From the NCBI GenBank assembly GCA_963942565.1, contig OZ012685.1, positions 38,113,835 to 38,177,834 of the forward strand: a DNA stretch of 64,000 nt, written 5' to 3'. Every line of letters starts with the position of its first letter. The stretch's first letter is position 1. Both the position numbers and the translations under genes were made by a program. The notes beneath the pieces are model-generated. The model made no database searches and was not told the origin of the DNA. It worked only from the letters and a program-made list of their open reading frames with translations. This DNA is from Maea johnstoni (Eukaryota; Annelida; Polychaeta; Spionida; Magelonidae). Below, piece after piece: positions 18,701-31,200 of the stretch.

Positions 18701-20343
18701 GGGGGGGGGGCAAATTCTGATTAATGGTTTTGAATTCCCCATATTCTCAGCTTCATGGTATTTCAGTAAAAATATTTTCCAAATCAGACCTTTTTTTCTT
18801 TTCCCAGGTGAACTTAGCTTTACATATTTACACAATCACTAATTTGCTTTTACTCACTATTCATATTCCTCATATTTCATAACTATTACATCTCTATGCA
18901 TTCCCCTTGAGACGTACTCTGACATCCGAGGGTAGTCTGTGAGATCTATCTAATAGATACCAACATGACAAGGGTTAGGTTTTCAAAAATCTTTGCACCC
19001 TAGCTTTTTTGTTTCACATAATTTAGTAGTTGTTACTGAACTACTATCCAATCCACGAGGACCTGCTAGTTTAGCATTACATTTGAAAGGCCATGTTAAA
19101 ATGCCTGTATTGGTATCCCCGTAGGCCTTTTTATCACGTAAATCATGGAATGTGTGAATTTTCTTCCCACTTTGAACTCCTGTATCTCCATCAAATAAAC
19201 TAATTTCAGATTGATTCAAAAAGCCTCTTGAACTATGAAATGTATTATTCACATTGAAAAAACATACATTTCAAATGATAATTCATGAAAATAAGTGCCA
19301 GGAAAAGCCAGGTAATGTATTCATTCAGAGCATCTAGACCTCTCTGGCTTAATTTGTATGGATATTCACAAAATCTATTTTTTTGTCTTTGAATCAACCC
19401 TGGAACATTAAACTTACATACATGTATTTGGAATACAGGAACAAAGGGCTTTCACTTGATGTATTGTTTGTTAATATGAGTGAAGGACTGGAAGAAATGT
19501 ACATCTGAATCTAAGGCTAAAATGTCATTTTCCCCCATTTTCTGGTAGGGGATAGTTTTTAGGGTGGCGGTACAAGGTCATACACTTTAAATTGAGACTT
19601 GAAACTTTTTGTGCTGCTTCAATAACCCCTATAGGCTAAATAAAACTATTCATGGGCAATCATGGCGATATAATCAAGTGTCTTGTACTCGGTGACGGTG
19701 TACTAGCAGGACGCTTATTTTGGTATTTTCAAACTGCTCAAGACTGCTCAATTTTTATGCTAGAAAGATGGTGCTTATATCTTTGCAAAGCGGAGATGTT
19801 GTGCTTTCAGTGGATATCTCATTTGTTAGGATCGGATAATGCTAATAAATGGTGTGCAGTCCCTAATGTGAGTAGGGTGTCCCAGCAACCACGTCTGGTG
19901 AGAAATGACTGTTTATTTATGACGCCCGCGGGTTTTCCATTTTCCGGCCGTTTTCCTTGTCCTAGCCTGGCTATCCTGGTCTCGTTTTAAAGAAGAGATC
20001 CAGCTTTATAAGTGTCCTAAATGTCATCATTATTGATAACGAATTGTCCGAACGTCGGCAGGTTAAAGTTCAATCTACTCAGGAACCTGCACCACAACAA
20101 CGACCTAACTCGATGGGCCGAGGTGACCTACTTTAAAAGGCTCCCCCATGTGACGTCACGCACTCACGGCTTTTGGACTGAGAGAGGCCAGATTTTCGCC
20201 ACTTTGAAAGGCTATATCTTACAATTGAAAAAAAAAATCATTTTAATTTTTTCGCAAATGTGTTTAAAATAACTTTATTGTACATCACACAAAATCTGGT
20301 GGGATTTTGAGATGGTCGAAAAAGCTCTTCATAACCCCTTTAA
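15712..20343. mobile_element. 4.6-kb TTAA-flanked DNA transposon, Kolobok-like
   Basis: Both ends carry TTAA followed by a perfect 15-bp inverted terminus AGGGGTTATGAAGAG (15716-15730; complement at 20325-20339). TTAA duplication with AGGGG ends fits Kolobok better than piggyBac. TGACGTCA palindromes lie about 170-190 bp inside both ends (15879 and 20151). No open frame above 112 codons was recognised, so it is non-autonomous or decayed. It includes a CAGGG-type MITE at 16958. Confidence 0.7.
16958..17141. mobile_element. CAGGG-type MITE nested in the Kolobok-like element
   Basis: Starts CAGGGTCTGACAATAAG; the other end is a diverged complement (AAAGTCAAACCTCG). The flanks TTGTT/ATGTT fit a 5-bp duplication with one change. 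Older than its relatives at 11.9, 13.4 and 46.9 kb. Confidence 0.5.
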
Positions 20344-20440
20344 CTCTTATAGTCCATGAGCCAAGCCCGGATTTTTTTGGAAAAACGTGCCGAGAGGGGG
20401 AGGAAGGTTTCTTGGTACCAAATGAAAGAGCAGCATCCCC

Positions 20441-22063
20441 CATTTCATTTTCTACTTGTTGGCAGCCTTATTGCTTGCACGTTAAGTTTGTACAGAGGCC
20501 TGAAGTTGTGTGTGTATAAAAACATTAGAAATCTGTAGTAGATACGAATTATGGGGTGGGGGTAACAAAATCTGTTCTAAAATATGACATATACAACTGA
20601 CTGCAACAAATGACCCCTCGTTAGAATTGTATAGAGACAGGCTTTTGTATGCAACTGTATTTCAAAAACAATTTGACCTTGAACTCAAGTTGAAGGTCAA
20701 ATTAGGGTCATTTTGAGGTCAAGGTGAAAATTGGTGAGGCCAAAACCATCGAAAACAGGGTATTTTTTCTTGTTTCAGGATAAAAATATTAAGTACAAAC
20801 ATTATTTTGGTCTTAAAACTTGCGCACAAGGAATACATTTTTATTTTTATTAATAAAAGATGAAGAATATGTGTTTTCGGGTCAGAAACAAACAAATATG
20901 GAGCTTCATAGAAGCGCTCAATTAGGTGTTCGCCATATGATGTTCTTTGCTGTGTTACATAGTCCACTGTGGTAGACATCATTGTTAAATTGAATAGTTT
21001 GATAAATGCTAAGCATGCTATGTACCAAAATTGTCAGAGGAAGAAACACTTTTTATCCAGAAGTATTACATGTAGAGTTGCAGGAATACCATCCCTAGGA
21101 TGTGGGTCAAGGGTCAAAGGTCATCAAGTGCAATGGGCCTTATAAGTAAGACTTTGCGGTCAATTTCAGTCTCATCTGTCCTCCTATTTCTTTGCTTCAT
21201 CAATGACAATATTTGCACAAGTTGGAGTGACATTCAATTGCATAATATTACAGAACCTTATTCCCCATTTCATTTTCTACTTGTTGGCAGCCTTATTGCT
21301 TGCACGTTAAGTTTGTACAGAGGCCTGAAGTTATGTGTATATAAAAACATTAGAAATCTGTAGTAAATACGAATTATGGGGTGGGGGGTAACAAAATCTG
21401 CTCTAAAATAGGACATATACAACAGACTGCAACAAATGACCCCTTGTTAGAATTGTATAGAGACAGGCTTTTGTATGCATCTGTATTTCAAAAACAATTT
21501 GACCTTGAACTCTATTGAAGGTCAAATTGGGGTCATTTTGAGGTCAAGGTGAAAATTGGTGAGGCCAAAACCATCGAAAACAGGTTACTTTTTCTTGTTC
21601 CAGGATAAAAATATTAAGTACAACCATTATTTTGGTCTTAAAACTTGTGCACAAGGAATACATTTTTAATTTTATTAATAAAAGGTGAAGAATATGTGTT
21701 TTCGGGTCAGAAACAAACAAATATGGAGCTTCATAGAAGCGCTCATTTAGATGTTCGCCATAAGATGTTCTTTGCTGTGTTATATAGTCCACTGTGGTAG
21801 ACGTCATTGTTAAATTGAATAGTTTGATAAATGCTAAGCATGCTATGTACCAAAATTGTCAGAGGAAGAAACACTTTTTATCCAGAAGTATTACATGTAG
21901 AGTTGCAGGAATATCATCTCTAGGATGTGGGTCAAAGGTCAAAGGTCATCAAGTGCAATGGGCCTTATAAGTATGACTTTGCGGTCAATTTCAGTCTCAT
22001 CTGTCCTCCTATTTCTTTGCTTCATCAATGACAATATTTGCACAAGGTGGAGTGTTATTCAAT
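20441..22063 (+). repeat. Left arm: two full ~825-bp tandem units
   Basis: Unit 1 starts at 20441 and unit 2 at 21266 (period 825), both opening with CATTTCATTTTCTACTTG. Each contains TTTGACCTTGAACT...AAGGTCAAATT inverted half-sites and, near its 3' end, a GGGTCA/AGGTCA triplet with 1-bp spacing. Open frames of 70-90 codons repeat with the unit and are not genes. Confidence 0.85.
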
Positions 22064-22361
22064 GAGCTGTCCTGCAGTTTGTTATGTCTCCAGGCGGAGC
22101 CACTGTCGATGAGGTCCTCTTTGACCTAGATACCCGGATGTGAACACGCATCGCTGCAGCTTAGTCAAGTCATGGCACTATAATTTCAAGACTTATTTTC
22201 TTGCTTTGTAGTACTCGGATAAACCTAAAAATTCGTATCAGGCTTCAAAAGAGGGTTGCCTATGTTCCCATGATCATTTGATTTTCATACATGTAGCAAC
22301 AAGTTTTACCGAAAACCGGATCATTATACGGATAAAAATGCCTGTGCCCTAAAGGACTATG

Positions 22362-22362
22362 T

Positions 22363-22432
<70 letters not shown>
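22362..22432. repeat. (TA)n microsatellite
   Basis: About 70 bp of uninterrupted TA, followed by two TATGATTTGA copies. Confidence 0.95.
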
Positions 22433-22436
<4 letters not shown>

Positions 22437-23074
22437 TTGATATATGATTTGATTTGATTTTTTTATTCGGTCTAGTAAGATGTATATTACATAGCATTTG
22501 GCACACAAAAAATCATATATAACGGTGACTAGATGGAGAGTCATTAACTGCTATGCAATATAATTCTAACCCGACAGAATATATACACTAAAAGCTAGAA
22601 ACTTATATCCATAGTGGTCCCATTCTGCCCGCTCAAACTCTCCGTTTTCCGAATATTTCGATTCCAATGCTGACAAGAACACTGACTTATATCAAAAGCT
22701 TGCTACGACTTGTGTATTTCGCGCTGTTATATGTGTACTCACTACTCAGTACTACTGTAGTGAACTACCCACTATCGTATCGGTCGCACCAAATTCTTAT
22801 GAGACATCAGCCTTTGGTCGCACTAATTCATATGTGACATAATCTGATACAGTCATCACAACACAATTTGCCAGGTCATGGTTGATAAATGATTTTTATT
22901 GAATGGAAAGAAATGGTGATATGGTTTACATCACGTGTTTTTATTTGACAGGCCACCACAGAAAGCAAGACTTAACTATGAGTTAACTTTAATATGTGAT
23001 AACGTGAATACCTTACAGGTGTTCTGCCACGCCCACTTCACATCCCTGTTGTACTGGAGGAATCGCAGAAATTG

Positions 23075-23370
23075 TTGTTATAGTCTGTCTGACTTGGTTG
23101 GGCTAACCGCTTTTTCCTCTTTTTTCCCACAAGAAGTTCGCTTTTGCCTTCAAAACGTGGCAAACCTCTTAGTAGCACAACCGCGTGTATGTATAAACAT
23201 ACTTTCTGTCTCAACTCTGCAAAATGTTGATTTTGCTCATTAGGTCTCAATGTAAAATTTGCCCGGTAGTGCTCCTAAGAGGTTTGCCAAGTTTGCAAGG
23301 CAAAAACGAACTTTTTGTGGGAAAAAAGAGGAAAAAGCTGTTAGCCAAATGAAGTCAGACAGACTATAAC
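23075..23370. mobile_element. Palindromic MITE, TATAGTCTGTCTGAC ends
   Basis: Two ~100-bp inverted arms (about 23075-23180 and 23265-23370) with the same TATAGTCTGTCTGACTT terminus. TA flanks suggest a Tc1/mariner target. The 102-codon frame over it is a shadow of the arms. Confidence 0.75.
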
Positions 23371-23730
23371 GTTTCTCATATCACAATGGTGAAAGGGATA
23401 ACCTTATGCTGCAGGAAATTAGATTATGGGGGGGGGGGGGGGTGGGGGGGGCGGGGGTAAGTACTAGTATATAGTTTCGCTCTATTAAGTACATTTTCAA
23501 TACTTTGGCAATGTGTTTTATATGTATATTTGTAATTGCCCAGGGGTGATCTTTAACTAGTTGGTTGCACTTTGCTTTGTTTAATGGACCAAGAGACATT
23601 AACTGATGATGGCAAACTCCGAAATAAGACACCGAATAAACGTAATAAATAACTAGGATCGATGACAAATTACTTAACCAAAACAGAATTGAACTTTGGA
23701 ATATGTCCTATCTAGTTCTGACCAAAATTC

Positions 23731-24218
23731 CCCGTGGGAGGGGCGGGGGGCACTTGGGTATTTAGGGGGGCGCATACCTTCGTTATCAAAATTAAATAAT
23801 ACCCCTAAAGCACTGATTTCTGGCCAAAAAAGCACCCTTAATTTAATAAAAACGCTGACTTTTTCCACTAAATAAATACCCCTTCTTTTATCAAAACACT
23901 GACATTGGATGAACGGGAACACATATTTCAACTTACGATTTTATAATCCTCTGCGTGTTTAGCAGCAAGTGGCGCCAGCAGACTCGGAAGCCCAGTCACT
24001 TCGGGAGTCATTCGGCGTCAGAGCCGCGTATGTTTCGTGGATTGTAAGGGGATTTGACCCCCATACTTCGCACCTGGGTACAAAAAGTACCCTTCTTTTA
24101 CAAAATCGCAGACATGCGGAGGTCTTGAAAAAAGACCCCTTCCTCTGCGAAACACGTAACGAAGGTGCGCCCCCCCCCTGTACCTGAGTGCCCCACCCCC
24201 CCCCCCCCCCCCCCCCCG
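23731..24218. mobile_element. MITE with ~10-bp TSD (Mutator-like?)
   Basis: Flanked by direct GACCAAAATTC duplications (23720-23730 and 24219-24229). The inverted ends are rich in G or C runs (GGGGGGCACTTGGGTA against its complement). The interior holds runs of AATACCCCT / TACCCCTTC phrases. A 9-11-bp duplication points to the Mutator group; not proven. Confidence 0.6.
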
Positions 24219-25177
24219 GACCAAAATTCTGGCATCTGCTATATTTTCTGCTTTAAGTATATCCTTACGTTATGTATTGCTAATCTATTTCTCATTTACT
24301 CATGAACTACATTGTGCTGAAACCGTTAGATGTTTTATGTTAGCCCCGTCTACAATCTTTGACGCCCTGTTTTTTTCATGGAGTTTCATTGACTGGTTGC
24401 ACATGCACTTGAGGTTTTATTATTTAGAGAGTGAGAGAGAGAGGGGGAGGGGGTTTGCATGATGTAGCAGGTGGATATACGTGTTCTCAACATCCATTTG
24501 TGTTATAATACTTGTGGAGCGTCTCTTATGTACTTAATCAGCAGAAAGTATAGCTACGTCACGGCCCATAAGAGTTAAAACTGACGCAGGTGGTCGGCCT
24601 ATTCAGGTATTCACGTTGACGGGTTCTAATGTACTCATACAGAAGTAAAAGGACACAGACGGCCATGCTTCTTTGATGCGTGGGATGTGTTTTGGTATTG
24701 GCCTTGCCGAAGTTCTCGCTATTTCGTCCCATTCTGCAACTTAGGTCATACTGATTGTATGCGATAATGTAACTTATTGCTATGATGGTTTGATTTAACA
24801 CATTCATGCGTAAAAGTTTCTCTTAAAATTGCCATCTTGATCTCGCTTGCTTTTGACAAAAACTTGAGAATAAAGTAGTCGGCTTTACATAATGTTTTAA
24901 GGAGATTCGTTATTTCTCCATTAAATATTTTCTTATTACACTTTTTACGAAAATTATAGGATTTCTTCTAGCCACTGCAAGTATTCATGTTAAATAAAAT
25001 ACGAAAATGGGTAACAACAACTTAGATGGAAATGAGCATCCTGCAAATTTGGCCCCTAGGTATGACACGGACACACACATCTGGATGCACTCAAGCGTTG
25101 GCCCTTGACCCGGAAGCCGTAGCTGAGGACCGTTTCGATAGTGGCGACATCTGCAGGATTAGTGTGCAGGACGCCTC

Positions 25178-25815
25178 ATTGCATAATATTACAGAACATT
25201 ATTCCCCATTTCATTTTCTACTTGTTGGCAGCCTTATTGCTTGCACGTTTAGTTTGTACAGTGTCCTGAAGTTATGTGTATATAAAAACATTAGAAATCT
25301 GTAGTAAATACGAATTATGGGGTGGGGGGTAACAAAATCTGCTCTAAAATATGACATATACAACAGACTGCAACAAATGACCCCTCGTTAGAATTGTATA
25401 GAGACAGGCTTTTGTATGCATCTGTATTACAAAAGCAATTTGACCTTGAACTCAAGTTGAAGGTCAAATTGGGGTCATTTTGAGGTCAATGTGAAAATTG
25501 ATCAGGCCAAAACCATCGAAACAGGTTATTTTTTCTTGTTCCAGGATAAGAATAGTAAGCACAACCATTATTTTGGTCTTAAAACTTGCGCATAAGGAAT
25601 ATCAAAGAAACAAATTTACATTTAGTGTAAAAGCAAATGAAGAATGTCTGTTTTCGGGTCAGAAACAAACAAATATGGAGCTTCATAGAAGTGCTCATTT
25701 AGGTGTTCACCATTAGATGTTCTTTACTGTGTTACATAATCTGCTGTGGTAGAAGTCCTTGTTAGATTGAATAGTTTGATAAATGCTAAGCATGCTACGT
25801 ACCAAAAACATTCAA
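25178..25815 (+). repeat. Left arm: third tandem unit, truncated
   Basis: Same unit as 20441 and 21266, starting at 25207 (CATTTCATTTTC) and ending after GCTAAGCATGCTACGTACC, short of the distal ~200 bp. Confidence 0.8.
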
Positions 25816-26279
25816 TTACATAATGAACATGGACACTTTGAACTATATTCTACCACAAACTTGGTTTGAGTATAATGAACCTGAAAGCTTAAGAATTTAA
25901 ATAAAACTACACAAATTTCCGCATCCAAAGCTGTTGTTAATGAAACAAAAGCATTAATATGATATGCCGTTCTACCGTATTAACGGTTAAGTCAGCTGGT
26001 AGTGGAACAGTTAAGGGATGATAAAGGTGCAATATAACTAGATAAAAAATGTTAATACATTTATAATCTAGTTGCCAAGGAAACTGGTGGCCATATTGGA
26101 AATATAATGGCCAGTAGTTGGATCAGGAAAAGGGCCCACTTTAAAGAGCTACTTAAACCTTAACCCCAAGTTTGTTAGTTAAGGGGGAGGGGTTCGTTGA
26201 CTTCTCAAACTTGTAGATTATTTGATTTTGTCGAAGCCTTTGACGAATACCTAACTACTTTTCAGCTTCGAAAACCTCA

Positions 26280-27293
26280 GGGCTATTCCATTTGAATATA
26301 CATGGGGGGGGGGGGGGGGGTGGAACGCTCACCTATTAAAAAATCATGGGGGGAGGGGGTCAAGATGAAAAAAAAATCATTGGGGGAGGGGTCTGTCAAA
26401 TATTGAAAAACATGGGGCGGGGGGGGGGGGGGGGGGGGGGCTACCTGGCAAAAAAAACATTGGGTGTGGGGTAAGTCGCAGGTCGGGCCGGTGACAAGAC
26501 ACTGCCATAAAATGCTGTACAGGTGTATCCAAAAACCAAAAGAGAGCAGACGCTTGCAAATTTCAGTCAATGAAATTTAGAGCTGGGTCTCTTTGTGCAA
26601 ACGTTTGCCTTCATTTCTATACTTGAATACAATTATAGGTCAAAATCGCCGATCCGAAAATCGCCGACAACCTGAATGGCCGATCGCAAAAACGGCCGAT
26701 GACTCATTGGGCCCTCCTGAAATAAACCTTCATATTCCCCTAATTCAGTAATTGAACATTACATTCTCTACATGTTAAGTATCATAAACATTCTTATTAA
26801 GTATTCTGTGTTTCAATATATGTTTTTGTTTAAATCTGAATGTTGATTCTAGAGTCTAGACGTAATTACGCCACAAAGCCAAGACATCCTAAAGTCAGAG
26901 TGGATAGCTACGCCGACTTTTCTTCTTGAAATATTCTTTTTTAAGTTCAAAATTCGTCTAATGATAAATGACATCACTTAAAACCAATCCAAAACTTTTA
27001 TATCACTTCCCACACTCGTATACGCGGACACTAAGCCTAATTGATTTTCAATGAATAAGGCCCTTTTAAGCGTCGGCCTTTTTGCGAACGGCGATTTTGT
27101 GAACGGCGATTTCGGAAAAAAAATCATGGGGTATGGGGTTTTGAAAAAATAATGAAAATCATTGGTGGGGGGGGTTTAGATGAAAAAGAAATCATTGGTG
27201 GGGGGGGTTTAGATGAAAAAAAAATCATTGGGGGTGGGGTCTGAAATTGTGAGCGTTCCACCCCCCCCCATGTATTTTTAAATGGAATAGCCC
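26280..27293. mobile_element. Harbinger-like element, 3-bp TCA TSD
   Basis: The inverted ends GGGCTATTCCATTT and their complement are flanked by TCA on both sides, fitting the PIF/Harbinger TNA target. Inside each arm are repeats of AAATCATTGGGG-type phrases with long G runs (up to ~23 Gs near 26420). No transposase. Confidence 0.65.
26640..27116. mobile_element. Nested MITE with AAATCGCCG-rich ends
   Basis: The left end (CAAAATCGCCGATCCG, then GATCGCAAAAACGGCCGA) and right end (GTCGGCCTTTTTGCGAACGG, then GCGATTTCGG) are inverted copies. It splits the Harbinger-like element. The A+T-rich centre has no gene. Confidence 0.6.
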
Positions 27294-28244
27294 TCAGGTT
27301 TGTTAGATGAGGAGGGGGGGGGGGGGTCGTTGACTTCTCAAACTTCTAGATTATTTGATTCCTCCTAAACCTTTGAAGAATAAATAACCCCTAGCCACAT
27401 ATGACTGCACACGAGAGGGCCCCCAAAAGAGAACAGGAAAATAAGAGAAGATTGATCTACAGTATTTAACGTCTAAAAAAATAGTCTTTAATCTGCAAAT
27501 TCAGCATACACAAGTGTGATGTCACCTTAGAAAAAGGTGAAAATTGCAATTTCAGATGTACATATATTCTTAAGAAATAGAAAAAGGATAAAGAAAAACT
27601 TTTTTATGACTGGTGTTTAGTCATATCACAAGTCAAAGGGTCCATCTCAAATTGAATCCCCCCCCCCCCAAATACATGTAGTGCGATTATGCTAACATCA
27701 ATTAAACATACAAAAGTTCTTGTTTCATCCGCAGGATGTCGATATTATTGAATTTCCAAGAGGTAAATGCTGCTTCTTTACATGTTTGAAAGTGCTAAAG
27801 GTCCATCATTCAATCCGCCCCTGCCTATATCTTTGTTATACTGTGCCCCTTTCAGCTGTTCTACTACCAGCTGACTTAACTGTTAATACTATTGAATAGA
27901 ATATTACATTATTTAATTATATAATATTATGAAATAGCTGTTATCATCAGGTGGCATCTAAACTGGATTTAAAGATGGCGGCCTGGAGCTGCTGTACCTA
28001 AAATAAAGCTTATTACACTAAATATGACCTCCAAAGCTATTGTCAATTAAACAAAAGCATGCGGAACACTTGAGGGGTAAAGATGTCTTACTTAACTAGG
28101 CCCATGTTACTTTGCTTTCACACAGTTAAACACCGACTTAGTAACCTGAATACATTCTCATACTGGCTGCCATGGCAACTGGTGTCCATATTGGAATTCA
28201 AATATCCTACGTTATTACTCTTGGGGATATCTTAAGATCTAAAG

Positions 28245-31200
28245 CCTGGTTGTGCTCAATATTCTTATCCTGGAATAAGACAAAATAACCGTTTTTCAAT
28301 GATTTTGCGCCTCACAGATTTTCACATTGACTTCAAAATGATCATTATTTGACCTTGAATTTAGTGTCAAAGTCAAATTACAAAGTATTATATGCATTCA
28401 TGCAAAAGCCTGTTTCTTGACCATTCTAACAAGGGGTCATTTGTTTCAGTCACTTATATCGTTCAGATTGTGTGATTACCCCCCACCCATTTATCTAATC
28501 AGACGTTTGATGGGGCGTCATTTCTGTCACTCATTTGTAATAAGTGTATTTTATTTATTCTATGCTAACTTAACGTGCAAGAGATAAGGCTGCCAACAAG
28601 GCGAAAATGAAATGGGGGATAAGATTCTTTAATATTATGTAATTGAATGCCACTGCAACTTGTGCAATTACTGTATAACGGGTATATTTCCCGGGACTTT
28701 TATTTCCCGAAAAATGATGTTTTCTACTTTTTCCCATTTTTTAATTTCCCGTCCTGCACATGGCTGCACTGATATTAAATTTACTGAAAGTGTGTGTTTT
28801 CGCTTCTGAATCTATTAGTGCAGACGCATGTTGTATGCACTGAATGTGCCGTGGTGTGCAGAACAACAAAGCCATCCCAGCTCAATTGAGCTGACAAGGC
28901 AGGCTCTATTGTTCTGTGCATTAATAGCAATTAGAGCAGCATAAATCCAAGTCGGACCGGTTCGTGGGCAGGTTGAGAAACTTTGTGAGTACTGCAAACA
29001 GTACCAGAATACACTAAAGTTATCAGTCCGCCTGAATTTATCCATTAATACATGGGGCGCCTTATACTGGACAGCTTTAAAATGTCTATCTGATATGATT
29101 GTGAGTTACTACTCACTTACTGTCATAAATGTTTTAGCCAAATGAATATGTTTTACTGTGTATCGTTGTTTGTTGACTTTTGGACATAAAAACCGGCACT
29201 ATTCAGATAACATAAGTCGCCATCTGCTGGGCAAGCGAATTACTTAAATATACGACTGTATTACTCAATCTGAATACAAACATCGCTTGCCCCAGCATAC
29301 CAACAAAAATGATTAAAGATAACGTTTTTATTGTTCCCGTCTCAAACCCATTCTGTAAATTCGGGAAGATTAAGCACACGTTAACATTACCCTTTATACA
29401 GTATTGTCATTGATAAAGCAGTTGAATAGAAGACGCGATGAGACATAAATCAATCACAAAATCTTACTTATAGGCCTCATTGCACTTGATGACCTTTGAA
29501 CTTTGACCCATACACAGGAGAGAGTACACTACTTGTACTTATGTCAGATAAAAAGTGTTTGAGCCCCTGACACCTTTGGTATATTGCATTTATCAAACTT
29601 CATTCTAATAAGGACTTTTACCATAGTACTAGTAAACCAGGATACGCTGTAAAGGACTTTTCATGGCAGACACCTACATGGGCGCCTCAATGAAGCACCA
29701 GATATGTCTATTTTGGACCCAAGAACTCATTTCCTTCCTATTTCTATGCACTCAAAGTATAACTTATCCTATGTTCTCCCTCATGCGCATATTTTATGAC
29801 CAACCTTATGATTTTTATACGGATCAAGAAAAAATAACCTTTTTTCGATGGATTTGGCCTCACTGATTTTCACCTTGAACTTAAAATGACACTAATTTGA
29901 CCTTGAACTTGAGTTTTAGGTCAAATTGTTTTTGAAATACAGATGCATACAAAAACCTGTCTCTATACAATTCTAACGAGAGGTCATTTGTTGCAGTCTG
30001 TTTTAAATGTCATATTTTAGAACAGATTTTGTTAACCCACCCCATAATTCGTATTTACTACAGATTTCTAGTGTTTTTATAAACACAACTTCAGGCCTAT
30101 GTACAAACTTAACGTGCCAGCGATAAGGCTGCCAACCAGTAGAAAATGAAATAGGGAATAAGGTTCTTTAATCTTCATCTTTTTTTACACTAAATGTAAA
30201 TTTGTTCCTTTGATATTCCTTGTGCACAAGTTTTAAGACCAAAATAATGGTTGTGCTTATTATTTTTATTCCGGAACAAGAAAAAATAACCCTTTTTCAA
30301 TGGTTTTTGCTTCACCAATTTTCACCTTGACCTCAAAATGACCCTGATTTGACCTTCAACTTGTGTTCAAGGTCAAATTGTTTTTGAAATACAGATGCAT
30401 ACAAAAGTCTGTTTCTATATAATTCTAACGAGGGGTCATTTGTTGCAGTCTGTTGTATATGCCATATTTTAGAACAGATTTTGTTACCCCCACCCCATAA
30501 TTCGTATTTACTACAGATTTCTAATGTTTTTATATTTACACAACTTCAGGCATCTGTACAAACTTAACGTGCAAGCGATAAGGCTGCCAACAAGTAGAAA
30601 ATGAAATAGGGAATAAGGTTCTTTAATATTATGGAATTGAATGTCACTCCACCTTGTGCAAACATCGTCCCTGATGAAGCAAAGAAATAGGAGGACAGAT
30701 GAGACTGAAACTGACCGCAGTCTTACTTATAAGGCCCATTGCACATGATGACCTTTGACCTCTTGACCCACATCCTAGAGATGGTATTCCTGCAACTCTA
30801 CATATAATATTTCTGGATAAAAAGTGTTTCTTCCTCTGACATTTTTGGTACATAGCATGCTTAGCATTTATCAAACTATTCAATCTAATAAGGACATCTA
30901 CCACAGTGCATGGACTATGTAAAACAGTTAAGAACAAGTTATGGCGAACACCTAAATGAGCGCTTCTATGAAGCTCCATATTTGTTTGTTTCTGACCCGA
31001 AAACAGACATTCTTCATCTTTTGTTACACTAAATGTAAATTTGTTCCTTTGATATTCCTGATGTGCAAGTTTTAAGACCAAAATAATGGTTGTGCTTACT
31101 ATTTTGATCATGGAAAAAGAAAAAATAGCCTTTTTTCAATGGTTTTTGCCTCATCAATTTTCACCTTGACCTCAAAATGACCCTGATTTGACCTTCAACT

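Larger units (their letters stand above)
22064..25177. mobile_element. 3.1-kb insertion splitting the left arm
   Basis: It interrupts the unit between TTCAAT and ATTGCAT, with a 2-bp AT shared by both flanks. The ends are degenerate inverted repeats over ~70 bp (GAGCTGTCCTGCA against GAGGCGTCCTGCA, then GCCACT.TCGA and GGTCCTC in both). No transposase frame recognised. It contains a TA tract and two MITEs. Confidence 0.6.
25816..28244. other. Centre of the inverted structure
   Basis: No gene seen. Segments at about 25915-26120 and 28018-28210 are diverged direct copies (both hold CCAAAGCT.TTGT and CTGGTG.CCATATTGGAA). A 34-bp segment at 25975-26008 (GTCAGCTGGTAGT) is inverted at about 27855. 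A Harbinger-like element with a nested MITE sits between, flanked by a ~90-bp direct duplication (CGTTGACTTCTCAAACTT at both sides). Confidence 0.55.

Noticed and set aside
19652-19990. 112-codon frame in the Kolobok-like element as a transposase
   Set aside because: No recognisable catalytic or zinc-binding motif and no neighbouring frame in support.
24561-24578. GGCCCATAAGAGTTAA as an inverted end of the foldback element
   Set aside because: Only ~11-12 bp match the foldback's left end (TTAACTCTTATAGTCC). It lies in the 3.1-kb insertion and no further similarity follows, so chance cannot be excluded.
30644-31111. 155-codon minus-strand frame
   Set aside because: Lies across the right-arm tandem unit and recurs in shortened form in each copy; no domain.
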